Assembly (NCBI RefSeq): GCF_902712915.1
Contig: NZ_CACTIA010000001.1
Location: 1 to 46,242, forward strand
DNA: 46,242 nt
Origin: Acidiphilium sp. C61
Lineage (GTDB): Bacteria > Pseudomonadota > Alphaproteobacteria > Acetobacterales > Acetobacteraceae
Direction of reading: 5' to 3'
In this document: one piece after another, positions 35,588-46,154 of the stretch
How the letters are laid out: the number at the start of each line of letters is the position of its first letter
How positions within the stretch are numbered: the stretch's first letter is position 1
Position numbers and translations under genes: made by a program
Notes under the pieces: generated by a model
Seen by the model: only the letters and a program-made list of their open reading frames with translations
Database searches by the model: none
Told to the model about the DNA's origin: nothing

Positions 35588-36151
35588 CTAATTCAGCGAC
35601 CCAGTTCCAACAGAACATGCATTACTATTACTGACTGACGCACTCTGCGTCCCCCCATTGGTTTGGGTATTGTTGAGTGCTTGAGAATACGTGCCGCTGA
35701 TCGACGTGCTCGTCGAGCCGTTCAGGACCGTCCCCACAGCACCGCTATTCGTTTGACCCGTCGTGGTGAGCGGCGTTCCGGCGGTTGATGCCGACAGCGA
35801 TGACTGAGTGGAACTTGAATTGCCTATCGCACTCGGTGTGGCCCCGACAGTACTCGGGGAGCCGGCGGTCGCGGCGGTCGTACCCGAGTTTCCATAAGTG
35901 GTTGGGGCAACGTTACAGTTGGTTTGCTTTGCTATGTTTGTTGTACTGTAGGAATTATAGAGAGGGGAATGATACATTCCTGCCTGTTTTTGCAAAATTA
36001 TGCTTTCCACCGCGCCCAGATTGGCGAGATCGGCAGGCGTTGGGAGTTGATATGGCGAATCGGTACCAAACCCATTCGCATACGCAGAACCGGTAAGTCC
36101 CACGATGACAGCAAACATTACAGCGAGTTGACGCCGCTTTTTTTTCAACAT
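35588..36151 (-). CDS. Small secreted HfaA-like subunit, 187 aa
   Basis: First gene of the operon. Signal peptide of 25 residues (MLKKKRRQLAVMFAVIVGLT then GSAYA). The mature part begins with an ordered segment (DSPYQLPTPADLANLGAVES) and turns into Ser/Thr/Gly/Asn-rich sequence with TGQTNSGAVGT and ALNNTQTNGGTQSASVSN, the same QTN-x-G motif as in the giant HfaD-like protein. A pair of Cys (QTNCN near residue 70 and NACSVG near the end) could form a disulfide. Identification rests on size, export, order and motif, not on clear sequence identity with Caulobacter HfaA. Confidence 0.6.
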   Translation of the reverse strand: MLKKKRRQLAVMFAVIVGLTGSAYANGFGTDSPYQLPTPADLANLGAVESIILQKQAGMYHSPLYNSYSTTNIAKQTNCNVAPTTYGNSGTTAATAGSPSTVGATPSAIGNSSSTQSSLSASTAGTPLTTTGQTNSGAVGTVLNGSTSTSISGTYSQALNNTQTNGGTQSASVSNSNACSVGTGSLN

Positions 36152-36214
36152 CACTGATGCCCTAATATCCTCCAAATTCCATAGACGAATCACGGACAGA
36201 TTGCATGATTTATT

Positions 36215-36243
36215 ATTCTATATTTTGCGTTATTCTATGTCAG
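36215..36243 (-). promoter_or_regulatory. Predicted promoter of the hfa-like operon (second copy)
   Basis: CTGACA-17-TAGAAT on the minus strand, about 64 bases before the HfaA-like start. The AT-rich sequence further upstream (36244-36330) could hold regulator sites, cut off from the regulator gene by the IS427-type element. Confidence 0.5.
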
Positions 36244-36389
36244 AAAAATTTCTCGTTAAATTAAGCGACAATTTTATATATTTTATCAATATAAAAATTT
36301 GGCGCGATTTATATTACATTTAGATAAAAGTGAGTTCTATCCATCCAGCTACCATCAGCCCCCCCTGCTCAGAAACCCGCTAGGCTCTG

Positions 36390-37176
36390 GACTCAACTGA
36401 TCCAAGATGTGACGGCGAGGACGAGGCATATCCCTGCGAGGAAATTTCGTGCGGTTTTGTCGTAGCGTGTGGCGATGGCGCGCCAGTCCTTGAGCCTGCA
36501 GAAGGCGCGTTCGATGAGATTGCGCTTTCTGTAGGCGACGGGGTCGAAGGGCGGAATGGCGCGGCGGTTGGGCATGGGCGAGATCACGGGCCTGGTGCCT
36601 TGGCGGGTGAGGAAGATGCGCAGGTCATCGGCGTCGTAGGCTTTGTCGGCGATCAGCTCTTCTGGTGGCGGTATTGTGGGCAGAAGCGCCCTCGCGCCGC
36701 TGATATCGGAGGCTTGTCCCGGCGTCAGGAGGAGTGCGGCGATGCGTCCCTGCTCATCTGCGACGGCGTGGATCTTGGTCGTCCGTCCACCCCTCGACCG
36801 GCCGATGGCCTGGCTTTGCGCCCCCCTTTACCGCCCGCGGCCGCGCGATGTGCCCGAACCGAGGTGCTGTCCACCATGGCGATGCGCGGCGGATCCGCGC
36901 AGGCGACAAGCGCCGCGAAGATCTCCTGCCAGAGGCCACGCTGGCTCCAGCGGTTGAACCGGTTGAACACAGTGGTTCGTGGCCCATAGGCCTCAGGAAG
37001 CGCTCGCCATCGCAAGCCCTCGCGAAAGCGATGCAGGATGCCGCTCAGCACCCGGCGGTCATCAACCCGAGGCTTGCCGCCAAGCTTCGGCAGCAATGGT
37101 TCGATCGCAGCCCATTGAGTGTCGTTCAGCCAGAAAAGTTCCGCCATGTTCCAAGTCCTCCGAACAGACTTGAGTC
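36390..37176 (-). mobile_element. IS427-type insertion sequence (second copy)
   Basis: Identical to 8230-9016. It occupies the space between the regulator gene and the operon promoter; exact ends not resolved. Confidence 0.7.
36393..37147 (-). CDS. IS427-type transposase made by -1 frameshifting (second copy)
   Basis: Same two overlapping frames as 8233-8987, with the slip at the six-G run. Confidence 0.8.
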
Positions 37177-37210
37177 AGACGTCCCGTAGTCATGGCAATA
37201 GGTACATAGC

Positions 37211-37318
37211 CTAGAGCATCATCCGATCAGATGGAATCATCTGATCGGATAAAGATGCTCTAATTATCAATATGATAGAGCACTACATCCGATCCGAAAT
37301 GATCGGAAAGTGCTCTAG
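37211..37318. repeat. MITE-like palindromic repeat (second copy)
   Basis: Identical to 9051-9158. Confidence 0.7.
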
Positions 37319-37374
37319 GCGGGCAACAAGAAAGTAGCCGCCGACTTTCCTCTTCAGTCTTTGGAAGACCGCGT

Positions 37375-38232
37375 TCACTCTCCTATTTCATTGGGATCTA
37401 GTTTTTTATTGTAGATATGTTCATCAATTGCATTACCTAAATCTTTAACAAACTCATCTCTGTCTCCAACAAATATATATCCTATAGAATTAAAACTTCT
37501 GATCGGATAATTTAAAATTTTAAACATTTTTAATTTTCTTCTGATCCGAGATATTATGTTATCAACGCTGCGGTCGACGTTTTTACTAACGCGACCACGA
37601 ACCATAAGGGCTAAACTTCCTCGCGGAATCACAATTCCAGCATTTTCAACTAAAATTGATAACGTTTTATATTCATAAGGCGTAAATGCGACAAAAAATT
37701 TTGTACTATTATTAAATACGTCGACATACTTTATTTGTTTATTATTTTCCAAACCTTGCTTATCATTTAAATTTTGACCAACATCATTCCTAACATACAT
37801 ATCTATGCTTTGTTTTAGAAAAGTCATAAATATATTGTTTTTTATCTTCTGACTATCATTGATCGAATACCAATATTCATCTGCACCAAATTTGAATACG
37901 GTCAGAGCAAGAACCTCATCATAATTTTCAGACAGAACAACAATTGGCGAGTTTGTTTTGTTTCTAATTTCAATAATTTTTTTGGTTAGACTTATACTAT
38001 AATTTTTCATGCAAAATAGAAATATGTCTGAAGCATTATTTTTTGATATTTTATTCATTTTTTGAGTATCGCCTTCGAAGATGATGTCGATATCAAAATC
38101 ATGAATTTCATTCAATACATTATCTATATGATTATCTTCTGACATAAATACTGTAACAGTTTTTTTTATCTTACGGTTATACTTTTTTACGTCATTAATC
38201 GACTGTGCGTCATATACCATTGAATCATCCAT
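37375..38232 (-). CDS. Orphan OmpR/PhoB-type response-regulator-like protein, 285 aa
   Basis: Residues about 25-150 resemble a receiver: TVTVFMSEDNHI (strand 1), SDIFLFCMKN (strand 3), SPIVVLSENYDEVLALTVFK (strand 4) and FGADEYWYS. Where DLVLLD would carry the phospho-acceptor Asp there is Cys (DIFLFC), and the Lys of strand 5 is missing, so phosphorylation is unlikely. Residues about 185-265 are a winged helix (TPYEYKTLSILVENAGIVIP, then RSVDNIISRIRRKL and IRSFNSIGYIF), typical OmpR/PhoB DNA-binding. The gene is strongly AT-rich, unlike the backbone, implying transfer. It lies upstream of and parallel to the hfa-like operon, which it may control; no partner kinase nearby. Confidence 0.8.
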   Translation of the reverse strand: MDDSMVYDAQSINDVKKYNRKIKKTVTVFMSEDNHIDNVLNEIHDFDIDIIFEGDTQKMNKISKNNASDIFLFCMKNYSISLTKKIIEIRNKTNSPIVVLSENYDEVLALTVFKFGADEYWYSINDSQKIKNNIFMTFLKQSIDMYVRNDVGQNLNDKQGLENNKQIKYVDVFNNSTKFFVAFTPYEYKTLSILVENAGIVIPRGSLALMVRGRVSKNVDRSVDNIISRIRRKLKMFKILNYPIRSFNSIGYIFVGDRDEFVKDLGNAIDEHIYNKKLDPNEIGE

Positions 38233-38300
38233 AAGCTTTGTTTGGATTTGAAACTAATTACCTATAATCTAATAGTTTACTTTTCTTTTTTTTCCAAAAT

Positions 38301-38471
38301 TCAAATTGTTATTGAAACAATAAAATTAATGTCATGAAATTTGTTATTTATGTCTATAAATTCAAAATATCTTTTTATATTGATCGATACATGAACATCA
38401 GCCAAACTATCTGATAAATCGTCTAAATTTTGATATTTATGACTCTTCAGATATATATGATAATTTTGCAT
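38301..38471 (-). CDS. Small AT-rich ORF of unknown function (second copy)
   Basis: Same 56-residue frame as 10141-10311, directly upstream of the regulator gene and on the same strand. Possibly the remainder of a longer gene cut by the IS701 fragment. Confidence 0.3.
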   Translation of the reverse strand: MQNYHIYLKSHKYQNLDDLSDSLADVHVSINIKRYFEFIDINNKFHDINFIVSITI

Positions 38472-38539
38472 TCCTGCTATGCGATTGTATTTTTGTTGGG
38501 CATTCCAATAAAACGGATTGTTCCAACAGAAACAGATAG

Positions 38540-39277
38540 ATAGAGGACAGAAGCCGGCTGAGTGCACGCGGCCTTTGCTGGGCTGTCGGCATCCACCGGC
38601 ACCAGAATGTCTATCCGGCGGATGTGCAGCTGATCTTCCCGGTCGCAGGCCGCGGTCGCCCACGGGTGCGTCATGTGCCCGACGTCAAATCCATGGCGGC
38701 ACAAGCGATGCTCGAAGGCACGAAGTGGCGGCAGCTCGGTTGGCGCAAGGGAACAAAGGGGTGTCTGACAACCCGCTTTGCCGCCATGAGGGTACGCATT
38801 GCTGATGGCGCGCCCCAGCGAATCGGTTCTGCCGGTGCCCAGCACATGCCGGGAGAGGAAGCCTGGCTGGTGGGTGAGTATCGCTCGAATGGCGAACGAA
38901 AATACTATCTCTCGAACCTGCCTGCCGACACCCCGATCAGAGCTCTGGCTGGCGCCATCAAGGCGCGCTGGATCTGCGAGCAGGCCCATCAGCAACTCAA
39001 AGAGGAACTCGGCTTGGACCACTTCGAGGGCCGATCCTGGACTGGCCTCCACCGCCATGCCCTGATGACGATGATGGCCTACGCCTTCTTGCAATCCCGA
39101 AGGCTCGCTCAGGCGGGACGGAAAAAAAGAGTCCCTGGTCCGCCTCCCCAACCCACCCTGCCAGCAGTGCGCCAAGCCATCCTTGACCGTCTTTCTCGCT
39201 CACCGCCGCGGCATCGACCTCATTGCGGATGTAGCCTCATCGGACATAACAACAAACTTCCGCCAAAGTTGTGCTAG
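38540..39277 (+). pseudogene. IS701-family transposase, 5'-truncated
   Basis: Open from 38540 to a TAG at 39277 but with no proper start. GLCWAVGIHRHQNVYPADVQ and AEAWLVGEYR-like EEAWLVGEYRSNGERKYYLS are followed by QQLKEELGLDHFEGRSWTGL and HRHALMTMMAYAFLQSRRLA, the C-terminal catalytic region of IS701 transposases. The N-terminal third or more is missing. Its 5' border (about 38540) marks where it cut into AT-rich cargo DNA. This is the empty-site version of 10380-12507. Confidence 0.82.
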
Positions 39278-39458
39278 CCTCTGTACTTATTGCCGGATAC
39301 CTTCAGCGACCTACCACAAGTTTTACATTCAGGCGGTGGACGATGCGGATTCCGGAGAATTCACCCATTGGTCGCCCAGACCAGCATTCGGTACACGGCT
39401 TCCTCGGGAGACGCCCCCATCGGAATTCCTGGATAACCCAATTGCATCGGACAACAAG

Positions 39459-39614
39459 AAGGATGGCAGGATCACCATCATGTCCATCACGAAATGGACC
39501 AATGAGAACGGCGTCGGGTGGCACTATAACGAACCCGGCGTTCTGCTGCGGCAGAACGTCTAGAGCGTGAACTTCAGCGACAGCCTTCTCGATGAGTTCC
39601 TCAACGAGAAGGCA
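39459..39614 (+). pseudogene. Decayed IS3-family OrfB remnant (second copy)
   Basis: As 12690-12845; the region 39278-39458 between it and the IS701 fragment shows no clear gene and differs from the first copy by one G. Confidence 0.45.
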
Positions 39615-39615
39615 C

Positions 39616-39663
39616 CGCGGCAGCGCGGCAGCGCGGCAGCGCGGCAGCGCGGCAGCGCGGCAC
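39616..39663. repeat. 8-bp tandem repeat, about 6 units (second copy)
   Basis: CGCGGCAG units, the same number as at 12847-12894. Confidence 0.9.
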
Positions 39664-40598
39664 AAGGCAATCGCAAACTTTCCCTGTGGCGCTATAACCT
39701 AGTACTATTAGATCCAATAAATCTTGTGATCAATAAAAACTGACAATATGTGGTAATTTTTGCTTCAAAATTAAATAATTTATTTTTTATTTGCCTCAAT
39801 TTTTTAACATGGGTCAATTTTGATTTCTTATAAATCCTATGGTTCTCAAGCTTGTGATTTTTATGGTATAAAATTTTATTTAAATTATATGGTTTTTTTG
39901 TTTTTTTATGCTTATAAACTATTTTGTGTGATTCAATTTTATGGCTGTGAGCTGGAGCCTTCACTGCGAGGGAAGTCAAAACTCTATTTGAATGCAACAG
40001 GCCATAAGGCAGTGGCGAAATCGATTTTTGCGGCTGCTTCTCCGGGTTTGTACCAAGCATCATCCAGTAAGCGGATTTTTGCAGGTTCCGCTTAACGCCT
40101 TCACCCATCAAATAGGCATGACCAAGACTAATCTGCGCTGCCTGGTTACCTTGAATGGCCGCCTTTTCCCACCAATTCACAGCCATGAAGACGTTGCGCG
40201 GAACTCCAGCCCCACGGCTATAGGCATTAGCAAGAGCATTTTGAGCGTCTGAGTTGCCCTGCTTAGCTGATTGCATCCACCAGAAAACGGATTTTACCGC
40301 ATCCTCAGGTACAGCAATGCCTTTTTGATAAAAATTTCCCATATTCAGCTCAGCGACGGGATCACCTTTAGATGCCGCTTCGAAGAAATATTGTTCTGAA
40401 CGGGAATAATTTTTCTTAACACCAAGACCTTCATTATAACGCAATGCAATATTTGTTTGAGCAGTTATGTTTCCTGCATCTGCCGCTTTCTGATACCAAT
40501 AACTTGCCTTTTGCTGGTCTTGGGTGACCCCTTCCCCATTGGCATAAGCTTCCGCTATCGCCAATTCTGCTGCAACATTTCCATTATTTGCGGCCTTA

Positions 40599-41530
40599 GA
40601 GCCTGACCGCAAAAGATAGTTGAGCGATTTCAGTAGGTTGTGATTCTGTCGGTTTGCAACAACAGACGGATTCGCAATGGCTTGGACTGAAACCGCTCGG
40701 CAACGATATTGCCGGGCTGGATTGCGCTACGCAAGCGACCTCACCGACGCCGAATGGGCCTTGATCGAACCATTCATGCCCTTGCCGCCGCATCGAGGCC
40801 GGCCCCGGACGGTGGTGCTGCGAAGGATTGTGGAGGCCATCTTCTACATGCTGTCGACCGGTTGCCAGTGGCGGCAGATCCCGAAGGAATTCGCGCCGTT
40901 CACCACTGTTCAGGGCTATTTCTACCGCTTCTGTCGCGACGGCACGTTCGATCGTATCAATCACGTCCTGGTCATGCAGGCGCGGGAGATAGCCGGACGC
41001 GAGGCGTCGCCCACAGCCGGCGTGATCGACAGCCAGTCGGTCAAGACCACCGAAGCCGGCGGGCCGCGCGGGTTCGATGCCGGAAAGAAGATCAAGGGCC
41101 GCAAGCGCCACATCGTCACCGATACAGTTGGCCACCTCGTCGGCGCCGTCGTTCATCATGCCGGCATTCAGGATCGGGATGGGGCGCCCGACGTGCTCAA
41201 ATCGGTCAAATCCCTGTATCCCTGGTTGCGGCACGTGTTCGCCGACGGCGGCTATGCCGGTCCCAAACTCAATGGACGCCTCGCCAAAATCGGCAAATGG
41301 ACCATACAGATCGTCAAGCGCTCCGACGCCACCAGCGGGTTCGAACTCCTGCCGCGACGATGGGTCGTGGAGAGAACCTTCGCCTGGCTCGGCAGATGCC
41401 GACGTCTTGCAAAGGATTTCGAGGCCACCGTTACCAGCGCCACCGCATGGCTCTTCCTTGCCCATATCCGCCTGCTCACACGGAAAATCGCACGCAACCG
41501 ATAGCCGCACTACCATTCAGATTCGGGCTC
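40599..41530 (+). mobile_element. IS5-family (IS1031-like) insertion sequence (second copy)
   Basis: Identical to 13830-14761, with TTA duplicated at 40596-40598 and 41531-41533. Confidence 0.9.
40677..41504 (+). CDS. IS5-family (IS1031-like) transposase, 275 aa (second copy)
   Basis: Identical to 13908-14735, all DDE residues present. Confidence 0.92.
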   Translation: MAWTETARQRYCRAGLRYASDLTDAEWALIEPFMPLPPHRGRPRTVVLRRIVEAIFYMLSTGCQWRQIPKEFAPFTTVQGYFYRFCRDGTFDRINHVLVMQAREIAGREASPTAGVIDSQSVKTTEAGGPRGFDAGKKIKGRKRHIVTDTVGHLVGAVVHHAGIQDRDGAPDVLKSVKSLYPWLRHVFADGGYAGPKLNGRLAKIGKWTIQIVKRSDATSGFELLPRRWVVERTFAWLGRCRRLAKDFEATVTSATAWLFLAHIRLLTRKIARNR

Positions 41531-41925
41531 TTAAGAAACCAATAAAAAGCTTTTGAATTATTTTTTTGTACACCTAATCCAGCAGAATACATAACAGCTA
41601 AATGATATTGTGAAACTATATCGCCACGTGATGCAGCCAGGCTGTACCATATGGCTGCCGTTGAATAGTCTTGAGGCACGCCAGAGCCATTATAATATGC
41701 GTCTCCAAGCGCGCTGGCTGCCGATACATTAGAAGAATTGATTGATACTGGATTTGATTTATCCAGTGGCATCGAAATTTTGCTTTGAACCACTGAAGAA
41801 ATTGGCCTCAGCTGTTTCACATGAGGCTGAATTTTGGGCAACCCTGATTGTGAGGCACAACTTACCAGAGCAAGACCCGACAAGGGGACAAGCCCTAAAA
41901 CAACTTTCTTGAGAAGAAATGCCAA

Positions 41926-42252
41926 TTTCGTCTGCCTTTTTGAAGATAATTAAAATATTAAAACTTGCTTTTCCAATTCTATTCTAAATTAATTTTTATA
42001 GTTTGCAATATCATGAAAGCACCATCAAGTGCATGATTTATTTATATTCAAAACATTATTTATTTATAATTTTTTTTATTTATATATTTTATTTTATCCA
42101 TATTTTTTAATAAATTATTATTTTATATTTCAAATAATATTATCTTGATATTTTTGAATACAATAATTTTTATTTTACTATATTGATTTTGAGGTTGGAG
42201 CCTCCAGCACACCCGGGGCGGTGCATGGCCCTACCCCTCCCTGCAAACGCCC
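41926..42252. other. Very AT-rich intergenic stretch (second copy)
   Basis: Counterpart of 15157-15482, with one extra T near 42080. I see no gene in it. Confidence 0.6.
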
Positions 42253-42861
42253 CTAATACCCCTTGAGGACGCCGGTAATCGCGGCTATTCCCGTATGTCC
42301 CGGCGCTTTGGTTGATAGCGACACAGGGGCGATTGCCCGGTTCGCAATAGGTGATCTTGTCGAGCATTCCCCGCCTTTTACCCAGGCTTTGTGATTGGCC
42401 TGCAACACGGTGATTTCGCCCCGCAGCTGACTGACCGTGGTGCGATCCCACCAGACAACGGCCGTACTGCTCAGCCAGCCGAACAGCATCAACCCGACGG
42501 TCAGGGCCACGATCCACCCCAGTAACCGCCAGCTCGCCCAGGCCACGATCCGGCGCAACGCCTCCTCGGCAACCGCCATGCCGCCCGCCAGCCCGGCGAC
42601 ATCCTCCAGCAATGGCTTGGCCGCCTCCCGGACCGTCGCCACACCTTCCTTGCCCACCTGCTCGAGCGCCGTCGTCACCGCCGGCACTGACCGCCTCACG
42701 CACCCGCTCTTCAAGGCTCGAGGCTTCCTCCGCCAGCTTCTGCCGCTCCTGCGCCAGCGCCGCCCGCTCCTCGGCAAGGCCGTTCAGCGCCCGCTGCACC
42801 GCCGCCTGCTGCTGCTCGACGATCTCCATCAGCCGTAGAGCCGTTCTTCCGCACCACTCAC
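42253..42861 (-). pseudogene. MobB-like membrane protein gene, frameshifted copy
   Basis: Counterpart of 15483-16088. Extra bases near 42271, 42370-42377 and 42682 and a missing C near 42834 break the frame. All are single-base changes in short homopolymers and are likely sequencing errors at the contig end. Confidence 0.75.
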
Positions 42862-45717
42862 ATCGACATCCCACGACCCCGCGACACGGATCTTTCCTGC
42901 TGTTTCCGGACGGCCGCCCGCTCGGCTTCACGCGCCAGATGACCGCGCATCCGCTCCTCCGCACCCGCCATCAGCCGCTCAATGGCCTGCCCGGCGTCTG
43001 GCGACGCCAGCACCTGCGCCAGCGCCGATCCCTCCTTCAACCCGAAGTCATGGCCACGTGCCCGCAGCCGCTGCGCTGCTTCGGAATGACGATCCAGTGT
43101 CCGGGCAAACCCAGCAACGCCACCCGCGCCTGCCCGGCCAGAGTGGGATCAGTTTCCAGCCCCGGCAGCGCCTTGTTGTAGGTCTCCGATAGCCGCGTCC
43201 ACTCCCGCACCAGGCCGTGTGCTTCCTTGTTGCGCGCCGCCTCGGCTGCCTGGTGTTGCCGATGTGCCTCGAACCGTGCCCGGAACCCGGCACGCCCCGC
43301 CTCGATCTCGCGCGCCGCCACCACCTCCCGCGGCCGCACCTCGACTCCACGCCGCTGGGCATAGGCAGCCTGGTCGTAATCCAGCGTGGTTTCCTTGGCC
43401 TGGGATCGGGACAGCCACGACGACAGGGCGGCCACAGTGCTGAATTCCTCCCGATCGGCGTAGAGCGTCACCCCGTCCCGTGCCGCGTCATCGCCACGTA
43501 GGTCAGATGTCGGTCCATCGTGCCCGAGGCCAGCACATAGGCCCGGTCCACCGTCGCCCCCTGCGCCTTGTGAATGGTGGTGGCATACCCGTGATCCACG
43601 GCAGCATAATCCGCCATCGAGACCGACACGGCCCGACCTCGCCCAGGCCCGGAGGGAGAATCCAGCCGCACCAGAAGGCGGTCGTCCTCGGCCAGCTCCA
43701 CCGTGCCCAGCATCCCGTTCTTCACGCCCAACTCACGGTTGTTCTCGCGGAAGCAGCAGCCGATCCCCCGGCGCAAATGCCCGCTCCCCCTCGGTCGTGC
43801 GATAAACACGCTCGTCCGCCAGCTCGCCCCGCTCTCGCCGAACCACCCGGATCGCCTCGTTGAGCTCCCGCACGTCCGCGTTGCGGTGCGCCAGAACCAG
43901 GCGAGAGCCATCCGGCCGCACATCCATATCGGCCAGCACATCCCGCACGATCGCCGTCCGCGCATCCGCCGCGGTTGCCTCGAACCGGACAGCATCGCGC
44001 TCGGCATAGGCGCGCAAACCCTCCTCTGTCTGGTGCCGCCCGAACGCCACCGAAGCCGCCCGCTGCCAGCCCTCGCGCTGGCGGCGGATTTCCGCCAGGT
44101 CAAAAAACCGATCCGTTCAGCCACCGCACGGAACGCCGCCCCCGGCCCGATCGGCTGCAGCTGCTCGGGATCCCCCACCAGCACGATCTTGGCTCCTGCC
44201 CGGTCGGCCTCGGTGATGAACCGTGAAAGCTGCTTCGAGCCGACCATGCCGGCCTCATCGATCACCAGCACATCGCGCGGCCCGAGCCGGTCGAACCCTC
44301 GTTCCCAGCCCCGCTCCCATGAGGCCAGCGTGCGCGAGGCAATGCCAGCCGACTCCTCCAGCCCTTCGGCCGCCTTCCCCGCCAGCGCCGCCCCATGAAC
44401 GTGGTAGCCTTGCGCAACCCACGCCTCCCGAGCCGCCGCCAGCATCGTGCTCTTCCCCGCCCCGGCCAACCCCACCACCGCAGAGATGCGCTCCGGCCGG
44501 CATACATGCTCGATGGCGGCCCGCTGTTCTTCGGCCAGGAACGGCCGCGCACTGACTGCCGCATCCACACGCCGGGCGGCAACGCCAAAACCGCGCACCG
44601 GCAGACCGCCCCGACCCTCCGCCATGCGATCGGCACTGACCGCCATATCGCGCTCGATACCGACCATCTCCCGCGTCGAGTAGCGCGCCTGCTCGATCAC
44701 CCCGCCCGCGCTTATCACGTTGCTCAGCCCGCAATTCCACCAGAGCAGGCGACGCCATCACTGTTGCAAACGCGCCTGGAACGCATCGGCATCGCCGATA
44801 TAGCGGTGCAGCGCGCGCGCCACATCGTGACGATCGAATACGCTCTTCTCGCCCGTGATGAGCGTCAGCACCTGATCCGGCCGCTCCCGGATCAGCGCGG
44901 CGTTGCGCTTCGCGGCCTCCTCATCGATCCGAACCCGCGATACGGCCTTGCCACGCCGCTCCATTTGCGTGGCATGCACGCCCATATGCTGCGTCGGTTC
45001 GATCTCCAGCCCCCGCTCCTGATGCGAACGGTGATCGATCCGCACATCCAGCCCCGCACGCGCCAGATGCTCGTTCGTCCGCTGCTCCCAGCCAATCCGG
45101 AGATCCCGAAGCTGCTCATGCGAGGTCGGCAGGCCAAGCGCCTGCAACTTCTTGTTCTCAAGCTCGAGTTCGGATTTCTCGCCCAGGGAACCGGCCGGCA
45201 TGGCCCCGATCCAGCGCCCCGCCTCGTCACGCCCGGTCATCACCCGTCGCGTGGTCAGCAGGATATGGGCATGGTGGTTGCGGACATCGGTATGACCGTG
45301 GGGCACATGGATCGCAAAATCCACCGCAACCCCGTACTGCCGGGCCAGAGCCTGAGCAAAATCCCGCGTCAGTGACAGCCGCTGCTCCGCCGACAGCTCG
45401 TGCGGGAGCGCAACCTCGATTTCGCGAGCGACCCGCGCATCCTTGCGTCTCTCCGCCAATTCCGCAGCATTCCACAACGCTGATCGGTCACGCGCCCATT
45501 CAGGACCGGCGTCATGCACAACGGCACCATTCGCTGCTACGGTGTCATTGGGGAGAATAATCTCTGCGTGCTCAACACCATGGCGCCGGCTAAAGTCATG
45601 CACCATCCCATCGCGCACATTCTCAAGACGATCGGCCGCGCGGTACGCAGAAGCCGCCACTGCACTACGACCAGAGCCGCGAGCTACAGGCTTCATGCTC
45701 ATATGGTAGATCGCCAT
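42858..45717 (-). pseudogene. Relaxase-helicase gene, frameshifted copy
   Basis: Counterpart of the intact 16085-18946. Single-base indels near 43111, 43481, 43752, 44104, 44702 and 44772 split it; the N-terminal relaxase domain (44758-45717) and parts of the helicase are still readable. These too look like assembly errors; the intact copy should be used. Confidence 0.8.
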
Positions 45718-45741
45718 TCTGCACCAACCCTACCCCGCACT

Positions 45742-45771
45742 GAGTTGCGCAGCAACTCGTAAGTGCGGAGT
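45742..45771. other. oriT-like nic region (second copy)
   Basis: Same hairpin GAGTTGC-GCA-GCAACTC and GTAAGTGCG core as 18971-19000. Confidence 0.8.
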
Positions 45772-45932
45772 TAAAGCTTCACTTCGTTTCGCTTTTCGTG
45801 ATGCCTAGCATCATATTGGCGGGATATTTTATGCCAAACACTTTGATGGCTTCTACACTTTTATGCTCGATATGGATGGCCCGTTCAGACCCATAATGGA
45901 AGTTTCAGCAAGAACCGGCGATATTCCGATCG

Positions 45933-46154
45933 ATGCAATCGATTTGTCCACGTTGCCAGGCGCAGACGATCTGCCAGAATGATGACAGTTGCTGGTGCAC
46001 CAAACTGCCGACCGTTACGCCGCTGCCAACGGATGACGTAGCGCATTGCCTATGCCCGAATTGCCTACGGGAGATGCAGGACAAGGCACGCCAGAACGCC
46101 ACTGCCGCCGATCACGACAGAACCGAGGAAACCCATGGCTCGCAAACCCATTGA
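45933..46154 (+). CDS. Small Cys-rich CWC-type protein (second copy)
   Basis: Identical to 19162-19383. Confidence 0.6.
   Translation: MQSICPRCQAQTICQNDDSCWCTKLPTVTPLPTDDVAHCLCPNCLREMQDKARQNATAADHDRTEETHGSQTH

Larger units (their letters stand above)
39692..41925 (-). pseudogene. Sel1-repeat lipoprotein gene interrupted by an IS (second copy)
   Basis: Pieces 41531-41925 and 39692-40598, split by the element at 40599-41530; identical in translation to the first copy at 12923-15156. Confidence 0.85.
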
